A DNA stretch of 64,000 bases from Echinicola strongylocentroti (GCF_003260975.1 NZ_CP030041.1:1702501-1766500); one strand, 5' to 3'; shown: positions 18,730-28,505, counted from the first letter of the stretch. Program-made: numbers and translations. Notes: generated by a model from the letters alone, not told the origin.

Positions 18730-19614
18730 TTACTTGTACACCTTATTTTCTGCCGAAAGCAGGGTATTATAAAGCAATGAGGCGATGGTCATTGGCCCCA
18801 CACCGCCTGGCACTGGCGTAATGGCTGAGGACTTTTCTGACACTTCATCGAATTTCACATCTCCAATAAGCCTAAAGCCATTCTTTTTGGAGGCATCTTC
18901 GATCCGGTGGATGCCCACATCCACGACCACTGCTCCCTCTTTCACCATGTCTGCCGTCACAAATTCCGGTTTACCAATGGCCACAATCAGAATATCAGCT
19001 GTTTTCGCTATTTCTTTCAGGTTCTTCGTCCTGCTATGTGTCAACGTAACCGTGCTATTACCAGGGTAATCATTTCTGGCCATCAATATGCTCATCGGAG
19101 AACCTACAATATGGCTTCTACCGATCACCACGCAGTGTTTTCCAGAAGTCTCAATCTCATAGCGCTTCAGCAGCTCCACGATCCCATAAGGGGTAGCGGC
19201 CACGTAAGTAGGCCAGTTCAATGCCATACGACCGACATTGGCCGGGGTAAACCCGTCCACATCCTTTTCTGGCTTGATCTTGGCCGTCACCTTCTCCACG
19301 GAGATATGCTTCGGAAGCGGCAACTGGACGATCAGCCCATCAATATCCGGGTTTTCATTAATATCTTCCACCGTTTTGAGCAGTTCTTCTTCGGACACAT
19401 TATCCTCCAGCCTCACCAGAGTGGACTCAAACCCTACAAACTCACAGGCCTTCACCTTAGCCCCCACATAGGTCTGGCTGGCACCATCATTTCCCACCAA
19501 CACCGCAGCCAAATGTGGAATCTTCCCTCCCTCGGCTTTGATTTCCTTCACGCGGGCTGCAATTTCATTTTTGATATCAGCTGATGTCTTTTTTCCGTCT
19601 ATTATTGTAGGCAT
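18730..19614 (-). CDS. folD: Bifunctional methylenetetrahydrofolate dehydrogenase/cyclohydrolase
   Basis: Interconverts 5,10-methylene-, 5,10-methenyl- and 10-formyl-tetrahydrofolate with NADP+. The 294-residue length is normal. The substrate-site motif [14 protein letters not shown] has the catalytic lysine, and [24 protein letters not shown] and [13 protein letters not shown] are the family signatures. The start [15 protein letters not shown] matches the family N-terminus. The four-helix-bundle cassette lies directly upstream, so the folD promoter must lie in or near its left inverted repeat (19627-19664), only 13 bases before the ATG. Confidence 0.96.
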   Translation of the reverse strand: MPTIIDGKKTSADIKNEIAARVKEIKAEGGKIPHLAAVLVGNDGASQTYVGAKVKACEFVGFESTLVRLEDNVSEEELLKTVEDINENPDIDGLIVQLPLPKHISVEKVTAKIKPEKDVDGFTPANVGRMALNWPTYVAATPYGIVELLKRYEIETSGKHCVVIGRSHIVGSPMSILMARNDYPGNSTVTLTHSRTKNLKEIAKTADILIVAIGKPEFVTADMVKEGAVVVDVGIHRIEDASKKNGFRLIGDVKFDEVSEKSSAITPVPGGVGPMTIASLLYNTLLSAENKVYK

Positions 19615-19626
19615 TGTTTTGTAAAA

Positions 19627-19664
19627 TTCGTTATTCGTTATTCAAAATTCGATATTCGATATTA
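19627..19664. repeat. Left inverted repeat of the four-helix-bundle cassette
   Basis: The run of TTCG/TATTC units here aligns over about 38 bases with the reverse complement of 20069-20106, sharing the TTATTCAA and ATTCGATATTC blocks. It forms one end of a 480-bp cassette around the gene at 19662-20021. Confidence 0.75.
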
Positions 19665-20021
19665 ATTATTATTCCTCTGCGCCGTTTCTATACTTTTTAC
19701 AAAGATTGAAATAAGTTCATTTGACTCTTTATGTAGAAAATCAGCTAACTCACTTTCAAGCACGATCTTAGATTTTTTGAGAATTTTTATACATACAAGT
19801 GTTTCTCTTAATTCTTTAAGGATGACTTTAAATTTATGAATAAAATCTTTCTTGGATTCACTGCTTTGAGCTTCCCCATAGTTCAACGCAGGCGACGTAC
19901 CTGACCTAAGAATCTGACCTCCCAAGTGATTCGAAGCTTTCGTGTTTGGCAATACATCTACTAAATTGATTATAGCTACAGAAAAATCAATTAGACGCTC
20001 TTCAAGATCATACTTTCTCAT
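19662..20021 (-). CDS. Four-helix-bundle protein of the 23S rRNA intervening-sequence family
   Basis: A 119-residue, almost entirely helical protein. The phrases GGQILRSGTSPALNYGEAQ and KDFIHKFKVILKELRETLVCIKIL are the hallmarks of the S23/IVP four-helix-bundle family, known from intervening sequences of 23S rRNA genes and from scattered genomic copies. The same fold is used by the Avd accessory protein of diversity-generating retroelements, but no reverse transcriptase or variable repeat is present here. The molecular function of the family is not established. The gene overlaps and is bracketed by ~38-bp inverted repeats (19627-19664 and 20069-20106), which suggests that it was inserted between folD and lepA as a unit. 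Confidence 0.88.
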   Translation of the reverse strand: MRKYDLEERLIDFSVAIINLVDVLPNTKASNHLGGQILRSGTSPALNYGEAQSSESKKDFIHKFKVILKELRETLVCIKILKKSKIVLESELADFLHKESNELISIFVKSIETAQRNNN

Positions 20022-20068
20022 TTATGTAATGTATGATTTAAACAGAATTTATTTCTCTTCAACTTCCG

Positions 20069-20106
20069 AAATGATGAATATCGAATGTTGAATAATGAAT
20101 ATCGAA
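20069..20106. repeat. Right inverted repeat of the four-helix-bundle cassette
   Basis: Reads GATGAATATCGAATGTTGAA followed by TAATGAATATCGAA; the reverse complement aligns with 19627-19664. A related sequence without a gene lies at 31612-31660. Confidence 0.75.
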
Positions 20107-20114
20107 GGCTTCCC

Positions 20115-21908
20115 CTAATCCAGCTTAAGCACCGCCATAAATGCCTCCTGAGGCACTTCTACATTACCGACTTGGCGCATACGCTTTTTACCTTTTTTCT
20201 GTTTGTCCAGCAATTTACGCTTACGTGAAATATCACCGCCATAACACTTGGCCAGTACGTTTTTACGCATGGCTTTCACTGTTTCCCTAGCGATGATCTT
20301 CGTTCCTATGGCTGCTTGGATAGCTATCTCAAACATCTGACGAGGCACCAATTCTTTCAGTTTTTCACATAGTCTTTTGCCCCACTCGTAGGCCTTGTCC
20401 CTATGGACCACTGCTGACAATGCATCCACCACTTCCCCATTAAGCATCACATCTAACCTGACCATGTGGGAAGCCTTATTCTCCCGCAGGTCATAGTCAA
20501 GTGAAGCATAACCTCTGGAGATGGTCTTTAGCTTATCAAAGAAATCAAAAACAATCTCCGCCAGAGGCATATCAAATGTCAGCTCTACCCTGTCGGCTGT
20601 CAGGTAAACTTGGTTTTTGATCTGCCCCCTCTTTTCCATGCACAGCTGGATCACTGGCCCGACATAATCAGCCTTGGTAATGATCGATGCATGGACATAG
20701 GGTTCTTCGATATGCTTAAACATATTGGGATCGGGCATGTCTGAAGGCGCATTGATCAACTGGTAAGAATCATCATTCATCAGGGCTTTGAACTGTACGG
20801 AAGGCACTGTGGTGATCACCGTCATATCAAACTCCCGCTCCAGACGCTCTTGGATAATCTCCATGTGCAACATCCCCAAAAATCCGCAACGGAAGCCGAA
20901 GCCCAAGGCTGCAGAAGTTTCTGGTTCCCAGACCAAGGCAGCGTCGTTTAGCTGCAGCTTCTCCATCGATGCCCTCAATTCTTCAAACTCCGTAGTATCT
21001 ACAGGGTAAATCCCCGCAAAGACCATCGGTTTGACATTTTCAAATCCTTTTATGGCATTGGTGCATGGACGTTTGATATGGGTAATGGTATCTCCGACTT
21101 TCACCTCTTTGGCTACTTTGATCCCTGAGATCAGGTAGCCCACGTTTCCTGCACTTATGGAATCCCGTGGCTGCTGCACCATGCCCAGCACGCCTATTTC
21201 ATCGGCATAATATTCCCTTCCTGTATTGACAAATTTAATCTTATCGCCTTTTTTGATTGTGCCATTAAACACCCGGAAAAGCACTTCCACACCACGAAAA
21301 GGATTGTATACAGAATCAAAGATCATCGCTTGTAGCGGCTCTTCTGTATTCCCTTTTGGCGAAGGTATCCTCTCTACCACTGCATTGAGTATATCTTCAA
21401 CCCCTGTCCCTTCCTTTCCCGAAGCCAAGATAATATCCTCTCTGTCGCATCCGATCAGGTCAATCACCTCATCAGCGACCACTTCAGGCTCGGCTCCTGG
21501 CAGATCGATTTTGTTAAGCACAGGAATAATCTCCAAGTTATGCTCCATTGCCAGGTAGAGGTTGGAAATCGTCTGGGCCTCCACCCCTTGGGAAGCATCC
21601 ACGATCAGCAGTGCTCCTTCACAGGCAGCAATGGACCGAGAGACTTCGTACGAAAAATCCACGTGTCCAGGTGTATCTATCAAGTTAAGGACATGTTCCT
21701 CTCCTTGATAGTCATATTTCATTTGGATCGCATGTGACTTAATAGTAATTCCCCGCTCACGCTCGAGATCCATATTATCCAACAATTGATCTTGCATCTC
21801 CCTATCCGTCACGGTATTGGTAAACTGAAGCAGACGATCCGCCAACGTACTCTTCCCATGATCAATATGGGCGATGATACAGAAGTTTCTTATTTTTTGC
21901 ATATCCAT
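20115..21908 (-). CDS. lepA: Elongation factor 4, ribosomal back-translocase
   Basis: A translational GTPase that binds stalled or mistranslocated ribosomes. The G1 motif AHIDHGKST, switch region [12 protein letters not shown]3 [15 protein letters not shown] and G4 NKIDLPGA are all visible. The LepA-specific C-terminal domain ends with [20 protein letters not shown]. The start at 21908 (MDMQKIRNF) is chosen so that the G1 motif is at the usual distance from the N-terminus; the frame is open to 21962, but the extra 18 residues do not look like family sequence, and an ATG at 21902 is an alternative. Length about 597 residues, normal for the family. Confidence 0.95.
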   Translation of the reverse strand: MDMQKIRNFCIIAHIDHGKSTLADRLLQFTNTVTDREMQDQLLDNMDLERERGITIKSHAIQMKYDYQGEEHVLNLIDTPGHVDFSYEVSRSIAACEGALLIVDASQGVEAQTISNLYLAMEHNLEIIPVLNKIDLPGAEPEVVADEVIDLIGCDREDIILASGKEGTGVEDILNAVVERIPSPKGNTEEPLQAMIFDSVYNPFRGVEVLFRVFNGTIKKGDKIKFVNTGREYYADEIGVLGMVQQPRDSISAGNVGYLISGIKVAKEVKVGDTITHIKRPCTNAIKGFENVKPMVFAGIYPVDTTEFEELRASMEKLQLNDAALVWEPETSAALGFGFRCGFLGMLHMEIIQERLEREFDMTVITTVPSVQFKALMNDDSYQLINAPSDMPDPNMFKHIEEPYVHASIITKADYVGPVIQLCMEKRGQIKNQVYLTADRVELTFDMPLAEIVFDFFDKLKTISRGYASLDYDLRENKASHMVRLDVMLNGEVVDALSAVVHRDKAYEWGKRLCEKLKELVPRQMFEIAIQAAIGTKIIARETVKAMRKNVLAKCYGGDISRKRKLLDKQKKGKKRMRQVGNVEVPQEAFMAVLKLD

Positions 21909-22048
21909 TCTGTCGGCAAAAATAGTAAATAGTCTTTGCAAAACCGCACATTTGCACTCCAATAGCTATAAGATATTCACACACTATCCAGTAATCCAAA
22001 AAAAACCGATCATGATGTTGGCAGCTTCACAAATAGGGAATACAAAAA

Positions 22049-22118
22049 AGAGGCTCCATCATAGCGATAAGTCACCCTCTCCAATGGGGAGATGAACTAT
22101 CACCATTATCCAGCCTCT
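22049..22118 (-). terminator. Branched terminator-like structure after the second susD
   Basis: On the minus strand AGAGGCT (22118-22112) pairs with AGCCTCT (22055-22049), which runs straight into a T-run. The 56-nt interior contains another hairpin, TCTCC-CCATT-GGAGA. It lies about 30 bases after the susD stop. Confidence 0.55.
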
Positions 22119-22148
22119 ATTCTTGCATCCAGAAAATCAATCGAACTT

Positions 22149-23669
22149 TTAAAAGCCGGGATTTTGATCTTGATTGGTCAATGCATTGTTGTTATCGATT
22201 TCAGAAAGGGGAATGGGCAATAGATCATAACGCTCTTGATATGAGGGAATAGGTTCGTTTTCTAAATATCCCATTCGCCTCCATCTCCGGATATCCCGGT
22301 TACGGATTTGCTCTCCGGCCAGCTCCACTCTTCGCTCGTGCTGAATGGCAAGCCTCATTTCCTCTTGCGTGCCAGCGGGGTATTGAGCAGTGGGGTATGG
22401 AGGCATATCCACATCTGCACGTGCCCTTACTTGGTTAATATAGGGCAGCGCAGCGGCCGGGCCATTGGTTTCGTTTTCTACCTCGGCCATCATCAGCAGT
22501 ATATCCGCATATCGGATGACTCGGAAATTAATCCCAGACTGCGTATTTTCTGCCTCCCTTTTATAGATCATCTGGTATTTTCTCCAGCTTGGAACTGAAG
22601 CATTCCCTTGGACATTATCTACCGAAAGTACACTTTCACCGTTATTGAAAGTATCCCCCAAACTATACAGGGTATATCCGTATCGGGGATCATCTTTTTC
22701 AGCACCATTGGCCACTTTTTCAAATGCTGACACAAGGCTGGCATTTGGAATAATGTTTCTCCAAGCAGTAGGACCATACTCCTGTCCACGGAATGTCACT
22801 TCAGCGATACTATTGCCATCGGCATTCCAACCGCCGTCTGTCCCGAAATCCTCCGAAAACTGCACTTCCCAAAGTGACTCGGCATTGTTTTCATTTTCTT
22901 CTTCGAAATTGTCCAAATAACGATCCACTAGGCGGTATTCATCCGAATCAATAACCGCTTGTAGTAGTGGTTTTGCTTCCGAAAAATCCCCTCGAAACAA
23001 ATGTAACTTTGCCAACAAAGCCTGGGCCGCCCCAATAGAAGCCCTTCCTACATCAGCCCCCGAATAGGTACTCTTTGGCGGCAACAGTCCTATGGCAGCA
23101 GACAGGTCATCGACTACCTGCTGATAGGAGGCCTCCTGACTGGCACGGGGCAAGCCATCAGGGCCGGTCGCAGAGACCGTCATCAAAGGCACACCGCCCC
23201 AGAGTGTACTCAGTTCAAAATAAGCCAGCCCTCTAAGAAAATACGCCTCTCCCAAAACCCTGTCACGGAGGTTTTCTGAAATATCCTCTTGCGGCTGATC
23301 CACGTTTTCGATGACCAAGTTGGCCCGCTGGATTACACGATACCATCCTCTCCAGTTCGCCAGCATCAGTGAATTGGAAGCATCAAATACGTGGTTGAGT
23401 ACCCTGGCCCTGTGCGCCTCTAATTGCGCACCGCCAGAAGCCACATCATCCGAAAGCAAGTCATGCGCAAAGAAGTACTCTCGGTTATACAGATCGTTTG
23501 CCTGTAGGGCCGCATAGGCGGCATTTACAGCAGCCACATATTGGGGGCCTGTCTTATAGAATGTCTCTGTCGAAAGCTCGTTTGGATTAATCGGGTTTAG
23601 CTTGTCCTCATTACAAGACTGCGCCAAAGCCATTAAGAACACAAAGAGTATATATGATTTGAATTTCAT
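22149..23669 (-). CDS. SusD/RagB family outer-membrane nutrient-binding lipoprotein (second copy)
   Basis: A 506-residue SusD-type lipoprotein with a signal peptide ending ALAQSC (likely lipidated Cys19) and a following acidic stretch. Typical segments include EAYFLRGLAYFELSTLWGGVP, AQALLAKLHLFRGDF and the C-terminal AIQHERRVELAGEQIRNRDIRRW. It is only distantly similar to the SusD at 9.9 kb, so the two pairs very likely handle different substrates. It starts 23 bases after the second susC stop, indicating one operon. No enzyme gene is linked. Confidence 0.94.
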   Translation of the reverse strand: MKFKSYILFVFLMALAQSCNEDKLNPINPNELSTETFYKTGPQYVAAVNAAYAALQANDLYNREYFFAHDLLSDDVASGGAQLEAHRARVLNHVFDASNSLMLANWRGWYRVIQRANLVIENVDQPQEDISENLRDRVLGEAYFLRGLAYFELSTLWGGVPLMTVSATGPDGLPRASQEASYQQVVDDLSAAIGLLPPKSTYSGADVGRASIGAAQALLAKLHLFRGDFSEAKPLLQAVIDSDEYRLVDRYLDNFEEENENNAESLWEVQFSEDFGTDGGWNADGNSIAEVTFRGQEYGPTAWRNIIPNASLVSAFEKVANGAEKDDPRYGYTLYSLGDTFNNGESVLSVDNVQGNASVPSWRKYQMIYKREAENTQSGINFRVIRYADILLMMAEVENETNGPAAALPYINQVRARADVDMPPYPTAQYPAGTQEEMRLAIQHERRVELAGEQIRNRDIRRWRRMGYLENEPIPSYQERYDLLPIPLSEIDNNNALTNQDQNPGF

Positions 23670-23692
23670 GGTGCTTTTCAGTTAATAATTGA

Positions 23693-26600
23693 TCAGAAAG
23701 TAAGTTGGATACCGCCAATAAATGTCCTAGCGGCAGGAAACTGCCCGAAATCTATCCCCATTCCCAGGGATTGATCTATTTCGGTCCGTGCTGCGATCTC
23801 TGGATCGTACCCTGAGTAATCAGTGATCGTAAAGAGGTTTTGTGCCGAAACATACACCCGCAAATTAGAAATGCTATTCTTAGCTATAGACTGCAAAAAA
23901 GCATTGGGAACGGTATATCCGATAGACAGGTTTTTAAGACGGGCATACGACCCATCTTCCACCCATCTTGAGCTTGCTCTCGCATTCCCATTGGGATCTC
24001 CAGAAATTGCCCGGGGAACATCCGTCTGTGTATTATCAGGTGTCCACCGATCGAGCACCGCAGTGCTCGCATTAAACAGTCTCGTCATCCCTTCGGTATG
24101 AAACCGGATATTGCTGAATATTTCATTGCCCTGCACCCCTTGAAGGAAAAGAGAAAGGTCAAAGTTCTTGAAATTGGCATTGAAGTTAAGACCATAGGTG
24201 AAATCAGGCATGTAATGTCCCAAATTGGTGCGATCGTCCGCATCAATGGTGCCATCCTCATTGATATCCCTAAACTTCAGGTCTCCTGCTTGAGCATTGG
24301 GTTGCTGACTGGTATCCTCCCCAGATTGGAAAATCCCTTCGACTTCCCAGCCATAAAAATACGCTATGGGTTTCCCCTCTTCTGTATAGGTCATGGGATC
24401 CCCTTGAAAGGTAGGGCCAAATATGGAATTTCCCGACCCCAAGGAGATCAGTTCATTGTCTACAAACCCAATATTTCCGTTAACGCCAAACTGGAAGGCT
24501 CCGGTCTTCTTCTGATAACCAGCAGTAAACTCCATCCCGCGGTTACGGACCGTTCCCACATTGGCTACGGGCGCAACATCAAACCCTAAAGAAGGAGGAA
24601 CCGGAACTCCTAGAATCATATCTTCGGTTTTATTATCAAACCACTCCGCTGTAAAGGTGATTTGATCATTCAATATCCCCAGGTCCAAACCGACATTCTT
24701 CATGATGGTGGTCTCCCACTTGAGGTCTTCATTGGCCAGCGCATTGATGGTACTTCCTCCGGCCAATGTACCGTTGAAGTTGTAAAACATATTGGAATTG
24801 ATGGTCGCCTGGTACACGTAATCTCCTATGCGGTCATTACCTGTCTGACCATAGCTTGCCCGTAACTTCAAATCGCTTATCGCTCCTACTCCCTGCATAA
24901 AATCCTCCTCACTCACTCTCCATCCAGCAGAAACGGATGGGAACACTCCCCATTTATTATCCGGGCCAAATCGTGATCCTCCATCCCTACGGATACTGGC
25001 ACTCAACAGGTACTTTTGCTTATAATCGTAATTGACACGACCGACATAGGAAATCAACCCATACTCTGTTTTCTCACTGGTGGTAACTTGATTTTGAACC
25101 CCTTGCAGCTCCCGGACATCGTTGGTCAATTCATTCTGACCAGAACCTGTCAGCGAAGAGGAGATGAATGTCTGCTTCTCAATCACTGCCAAAAGATCCA
25201 AGTGGTGTCCTCCAAAGTCTTTGGTATAAGAAAACTGGTTACTAAAAAGTGGGGATACGTATGAATTTCGAGTTTGGCTAATTGCTGCAAATACTTGAAA
25301 CTGAAAATCACCTGCATTGAACATTGGAGTATACTCATTCCGCTGACCAGTAGCGATATCAAGTCCAGTCATGAACTTGTAGTGAAAACCATCAAGGATT
25401 TCGACATCAATATAAGCAGATCCCAAAATCTTAAAATCTTGGTACCGGTCCTGCCTCAACACAGCGTTAAGCACTGGGTTTTCGGGGTCTGAACCATCCT
25501 CTGTATCGGTACCCCGGAAGCCTCCCTGACGACTGGGATCCCTTACGGGAATGTAAGGAACCATCTTCACCATATGCTCCATCTGGCTTCGCCCTCCGCT
25601 GAATGGCTCATCATTCCTGTCAGTGTAGGAAACAGTAAGCGTCTGCCCCACAGAAACACGTTCTCCCAGGTCAAACTGGGTGTTTGCCCTAAAGGAGACA
25701 CGTTCAAAATCCACACCTTGCATGATCCCATCTTGGGCAAAATACCCCATGGAAATATTGTAAAGGCTATTTTCACCACCTCCGGAAACGCTCACATTGT
25801 AATCTTGGATGGGTGCGGACTGAAACATTTCATCCTGCCAATCAGTATGGACGTTGGCAAATTCTCCCAAATCATCAAATCGGGGTGGGATAGTAACATC
25901 GGGGTCATTGGCATTGTTTACCAAATCCCTGCCAAAATCAAGGTATTGGTCCACATTCAAGAGGTCCAATGTTCTCCAAGCGTTTTGGACACCATAATAA
26001 GCATCCAGTGACACTTTGGGCTTTCCCTTCGTTCCTTTTTTGGTAGTCACCAAAACGACTCCATTGGCCGCTCGGGAACCATAAATAGCAGCGGTAGAAG
26101 CATCTTTTAACACCTCTATGGACTCAATATCCGCTGGATTGATCTGATTTAGTCCGCTTGCGGGCATCCCATCGATGACATAGAGGGGATCGTTATCACC
26201 GACAGTGCCTATTCCACGTATTCGCACTACAGGGTCTGCTCCTGGCGCACCCGCATTGGTCACCGATACGTTGGCAGCCCTTCCCTGCATTGCTGAGGCC
26301 AGATTGGGGACCGGCAATTCGCGGATTTCTTCCGAACTCACAGAGGAAATGGCCCCGGTCACCTTTGCCCGTTCTTGTGAGCCATAGCCTACGACCACCA
26401 CTTCGTTTAGCGCAGATAGATTTTCTGCTAAGGTTACATCAATAGTAGTTTGGTTGCCGACCTTCACCTCTTTGGATTCATAGCCGATAAATGAAAACAC
26501 CAATATAGCCTCTCGGGAGGGGACAGTGATACTAAACTCACCCTCAAGGTTGGTGATGGCTCCTTGACTGGTACCTTTTACGGAGACATTAGCACCCGGC

Positions 26601-26758
26601 ATAGTTTCTCCTGCTGCTGTTTTTACGGTGCCGGTAACAGTTAAATCCTGAGCGGAAACGTTCCCGGAATAAAAACCGACTAAAACAATAAAGATGGTCA
26701 TCAGCCAACATCCAATATGGCTACGACCCGGTTTTTTGGGGTAGATTGAATTGATCAT
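23693..26758 (-). CDS. SusC/RagA family TonB-dependent outer-membrane transporter (second copy)
   Basis: A 1021-residue TonB-dependent barrel. The N-terminus has a basic run followed by a hydrophobic signal (GCWLMTIFIVLVGFYSG, ending VSAQ). A carboxypeptidase-regulatory-like domain (VTGTVKTAAGETMPGANVSV) precedes the plug with DPLYVIDGMPASG and DASTAAIYGSRAANGVVLVTT, the SusC signatures. The barrel contains the usual SASIRRDGGSRFG motif and ends TFIGGIQLTF with a terminal Phe. It leads an operon with susD. The start ATG at 26758 is the only one that gives a credible signal peptide. Confidence 0.95.
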   Translation of the reverse strand: MINSIYPKKPGRSHIGCWLMTIFIVLVGFYSGNVSAQDLTVTGTVKTAAGETMPGANVSVKGTSQGAITNLEGEFSITVPSREAILVFSFIGYESKEVKVGNQTTIDVTLAENLSALNEVVVVGYGSQERAKVTGAISSVSSEEIRELPVPNLASAMQGRAANVSVTNAGAPGADPVVRIRGIGTVGDNDPLYVIDGMPASGLNQINPADIESIEVLKDASTAAIYGSRAANGVVLVTTKKGTKGKPKVSLDAYYGVQNAWRTLDLLNVDQYLDFGRDLVNNANDPDVTIPPRFDDLGEFANVHTDWQDEMFQSAPIQDYNVSVSGGGENSLYNISMGYFAQDGIMQGVDFERVSFRANTQFDLGERVSVGQTLTVSYTDRNDEPFSGGRSQMEHMVKMVPYIPVRDPSRQGGFRGTDTEDGSDPENPVLNAVLRQDRYQDFKILGSAYIDVEILDGFHYKFMTGLDIATGQRNEYTPMFNAGDFQFQVFAAISQTRNSYVSPLFSNQFSYTKDFGGHHLDLLAVIEKQTFISSSLTGSGQNELTNDVRELQGVQNQVTTSEKTEYGLISYVGRVNYDYKQKYLLSASIRRDGGSRFGPDNKWGVFPSVSAGWRVSEEDFMQGVGAISDLKLRASYGQTGNDRIGDYVYQATINSNMFYNFNGTLAGGSTINALANEDLKWETTIMKNVGLDLGILNDQITFTAEWFDNKTEDMILGVPVPPSLGFDVAPVANVGTVRNRGMEFTAGYQKKTGAFQFGVNGNIGFVDNELISLGSGNSIFGPTFQGDPMTYTEEGKPIAYFYGWEVEGIFQSGEDTSQQPNAQAGDLKFRDINEDGTIDADDRTNLGHYMPDFTYGLNFNANFKNFDLSLFLQGVQGNEIFSNIRFHTEGMTRLFNASTAVLDRWTPDNTQTDVPRAISGDPNGNARASSRWVEDGSYARLKNLSIGYTVPNAFLQSIAKNSISNLRVYVSAQNLFTITDYSGYDPEIAARTEIDQSLGMGIDFGQFPAARTFIGGIQLTF

Positions 26759-27256
26759 ATCATAAGGTTAATTAGGGGTATGATTCTTTTTTGTTGAAGA
26801 ATCAAATCAAAATAATTCAACCTCAAATTACACGTAATCAAATAAATATCAAAACAAAAAACGGTTTTAAGAAAAATTAATATGAAATTATAATCATGAA
26901 ACCGATTACTTATAATATTTTATACTATAGATTAGTATTTTAACTATAATTACAAGAGATTTAGTAAGGTTTCATAAACGAATAGTGTCATCATCTTTTC
27001 TTCATACAAAAAATCATTACACCAGTAATTAGATTATAAAAAGTACTCACTTGCTCAAATTAGGCTGATATTATCATAAGAAGTGCTCATTTCATAAGTC
27101 AACTAGGTGATTTATAAAATGAAACCGATTGCTAAAACCATAGTAGTAAACAAAGAACAGGTACTTCATAATAGCTTCAGAGCGCAACTAAATGTCTTTT
27201 CAAGGAATTATATTACAGCATTTGTATCTTTGCCTTTCCATAAAGGCATTACACGT
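26759..27256. promoter_or_regulatory. AT-rich divergent regulatory region
   Basis: About 500 bases between the second susC (minus) and the DUF4924-like gene (plus). A GAAACCGATTRC motif occurs twice, at about 26899-26910 and 27120-27131, and an inverted CGGTTT lies at about 26866; a shared operator is possible but not proven. An in-frame extension of the plus-strand gene runs from 27107, but the promoter at 27225 argues that it is not translated. Confidence 0.35.
27225..27232 (+). promoter_or_regulatory. -7 element for the DUF4924-like gene
   Basis: TATCTTTG is an exact TAnnTTTG match 25 bases before the ATG at 27257. No TTG is at the expected -33 spacing. It decides the start: translation from 27107 would begin upstream of this promoter. 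Confidence 0.45.
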
Positions 27257-27787
27257 ATGAAACAACTGGCAGAAAAGAAAAAACAGCAAAATATCGGTGA
27301 ATACATCGTCTATATGTACCAAATGGAAGACTTGCTCCGCTCCTATCAATTCGATATGGATGAAGTTCGTCAGTACGTCGTCTCCCATTACCCTGTATCT
27401 GAAGAGGAAAAAAATGCCACTACAGACTGGTTTGGTGAATTGGCAGAGAAAATGAAAAATGAAGGCATCAAAGACGCTGGGCATCTAGCATCCACACAAA
27501 AGGAAGTGCAAAGGTTAGCCGAGATCCATTGGGACTTGTTAAAAAAAGATAAGGAATATTTTGCCATTTACCATGAAGCAAAGCCCCATGTCATCGCGTC
27601 CATCATGGCGGCAGAAGGACAGGACATTGGCCATGAAATCCAAATCTGCATCAATGGGGTTTATGGACTTCTGCTATGCCGGCTAACAGGCAAAAAGCTC
27701 AGCTCCGAGCAAGAAAATGCTGCAAAAGCTTTTGGCAAGGTATTGAGCTATCTTAACCTTGCCTACATGGACAACGGGGACAGCTGA
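27257..27787 (+). CDS. DUF4924-like protein of unknown function
   Basis: A 176-residue soluble, helical protein. The N-terminus MKQLAEKKKQQNIGEYIVYMYQ and the segment MEDLLRSYQFDMDEVRQYVV resemble the DUF4924 family of Bacteroidota, which I recognise by overall pattern rather than by a search. There is no signal peptide, membrane segment or catalytic motif. The start at 27257 is preferred over the longer frame from 27107 because the family starts here and because a TATCTTTG promoter element lies between the two. It is divergent from the second SusCD operon and is followed directly by the 534-bp TIR element, which begins 9 bases after its stop codon. No function can be assigned. Confidence 0.75.
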   Translation: MKQLAEKKKQQNIGEYIVYMYQMEDLLRSYQFDMDEVRQYVVSHYPVSEEEKNATTDWFGELAEKMKNEGIKDAGHLASTQKEVQRLAEIHWDLLKKDKEYFAIYHEAKPHVIASIMAAEGQDIGHEIQICINGVYGLLLCRLTGKKLSSEQENAAKAFGKVLSYLNLAYMDNGDS

Positions 27788-27795
27788 ACCCGGAA

Positions 27796-28329
27796 TCAAT
27801 GCCGTTTAGTTAAGGGGATTTCCTTCTTTTCATATACCTAAAAGTCCTTTTTTTGATTGACTTTGGCTGGGGAAACCTGATCATCTTGGTGGATTTTATC
27901 CTTTTCCTTTTTTCCCCCGAAAGCCTTCGGGGCAGGCTATTGATGAAAAAAGAAAGAAAAAAATCTAGGCCGGTGGTATGCCTTTTAAAATGGAACATGG
28001 ATTTACCCTGCGACCGAGATCCGTCACCCATTTTAATTTCCACCCGATGGCTACGACCTAAAAGTGAGTGGGTCTCGCTGTTCCACGACGCGAGCCAACT
28101 CACTTTCTTAACGGCCTCCACCATCGGCTGGAAAACAGGCATACCAAGGGCCGTCATATGGAAACAACACCTTTTTGGGACTTATTAACTGAATCCGCCT
28201 TGCAGGTATTGGGCGTTAAGAAATTAAAAAGCGGGTGGGCAAAAAGGCAGGCTTGTTTGACGAAATGCTGCCCAAGGAAAAAATATAGAACCCATATTTT
28301 CCAGATACACACTAACTAAACGGCATTGA
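27796..28329. mobile_element. 534-bp non-coding element with 18-bp terminal inverted repeats
   Basis: The left end TCAATGCCGTTTAGTTAA (27796-27813) and the reverse complement of the right end (28312-28329) match at 17 of 18 positions. No credible gene is inside. Internal hairpins are strong: CCCCGAA-AGCC-TTCGGGG at about 27918-27935, and AAGTGAGTGGGTCTCGC (28062-28078) with GCGAGCCAACTCACTT (28090-28105). Partial relatives occur at 9590-9768, and the same terminal repeat flanks the palindromic repeat at 41761-41950. The layout is that of a non-autonomous (MITE-like) element. It abuts copy B of the 170-bp repeat. Confidence 0.6.
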
Positions 28330-28498
28330 ACCCGGAATATGCATTAGCCTATCTGTTGCGACCTGAAACTGCTTCAAAATCAGCCGTTTCACTTTAGTTT
28401 TCGGCATAACCGTAGCGGTGCTACGCTAATGCCTCCAAACTAACTGATTTTCTTGCAATTTCAGCTCTCACTACGATTCCTAACGCATAATCCGGGTT
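28329..28498. repeat. 170-bp palindromic dispersed repeat, copy B
   Basis: The same length as copy A (14792-14961) and almost identical, including the 18-bp terminal inverted repeat and the central CGTAGC-GGT-GCTACG hairpin. It starts on the last base of the 534-bp element and ends 7 bases before the helicase stop codon. Confidence 0.9.
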
Positions 28499-28505
28499 GA
28501 ACCAT

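Noticed and set aside
27810..28157. A 115-codon minus-strand frame and an overlapping plus-strand frame inside the 534-bp element
   Set aside because: Both strands are open over the same DNA, neither has a recognisable domain, and the sequence is shared with a shorter non-coding copy at 9.6 kb.
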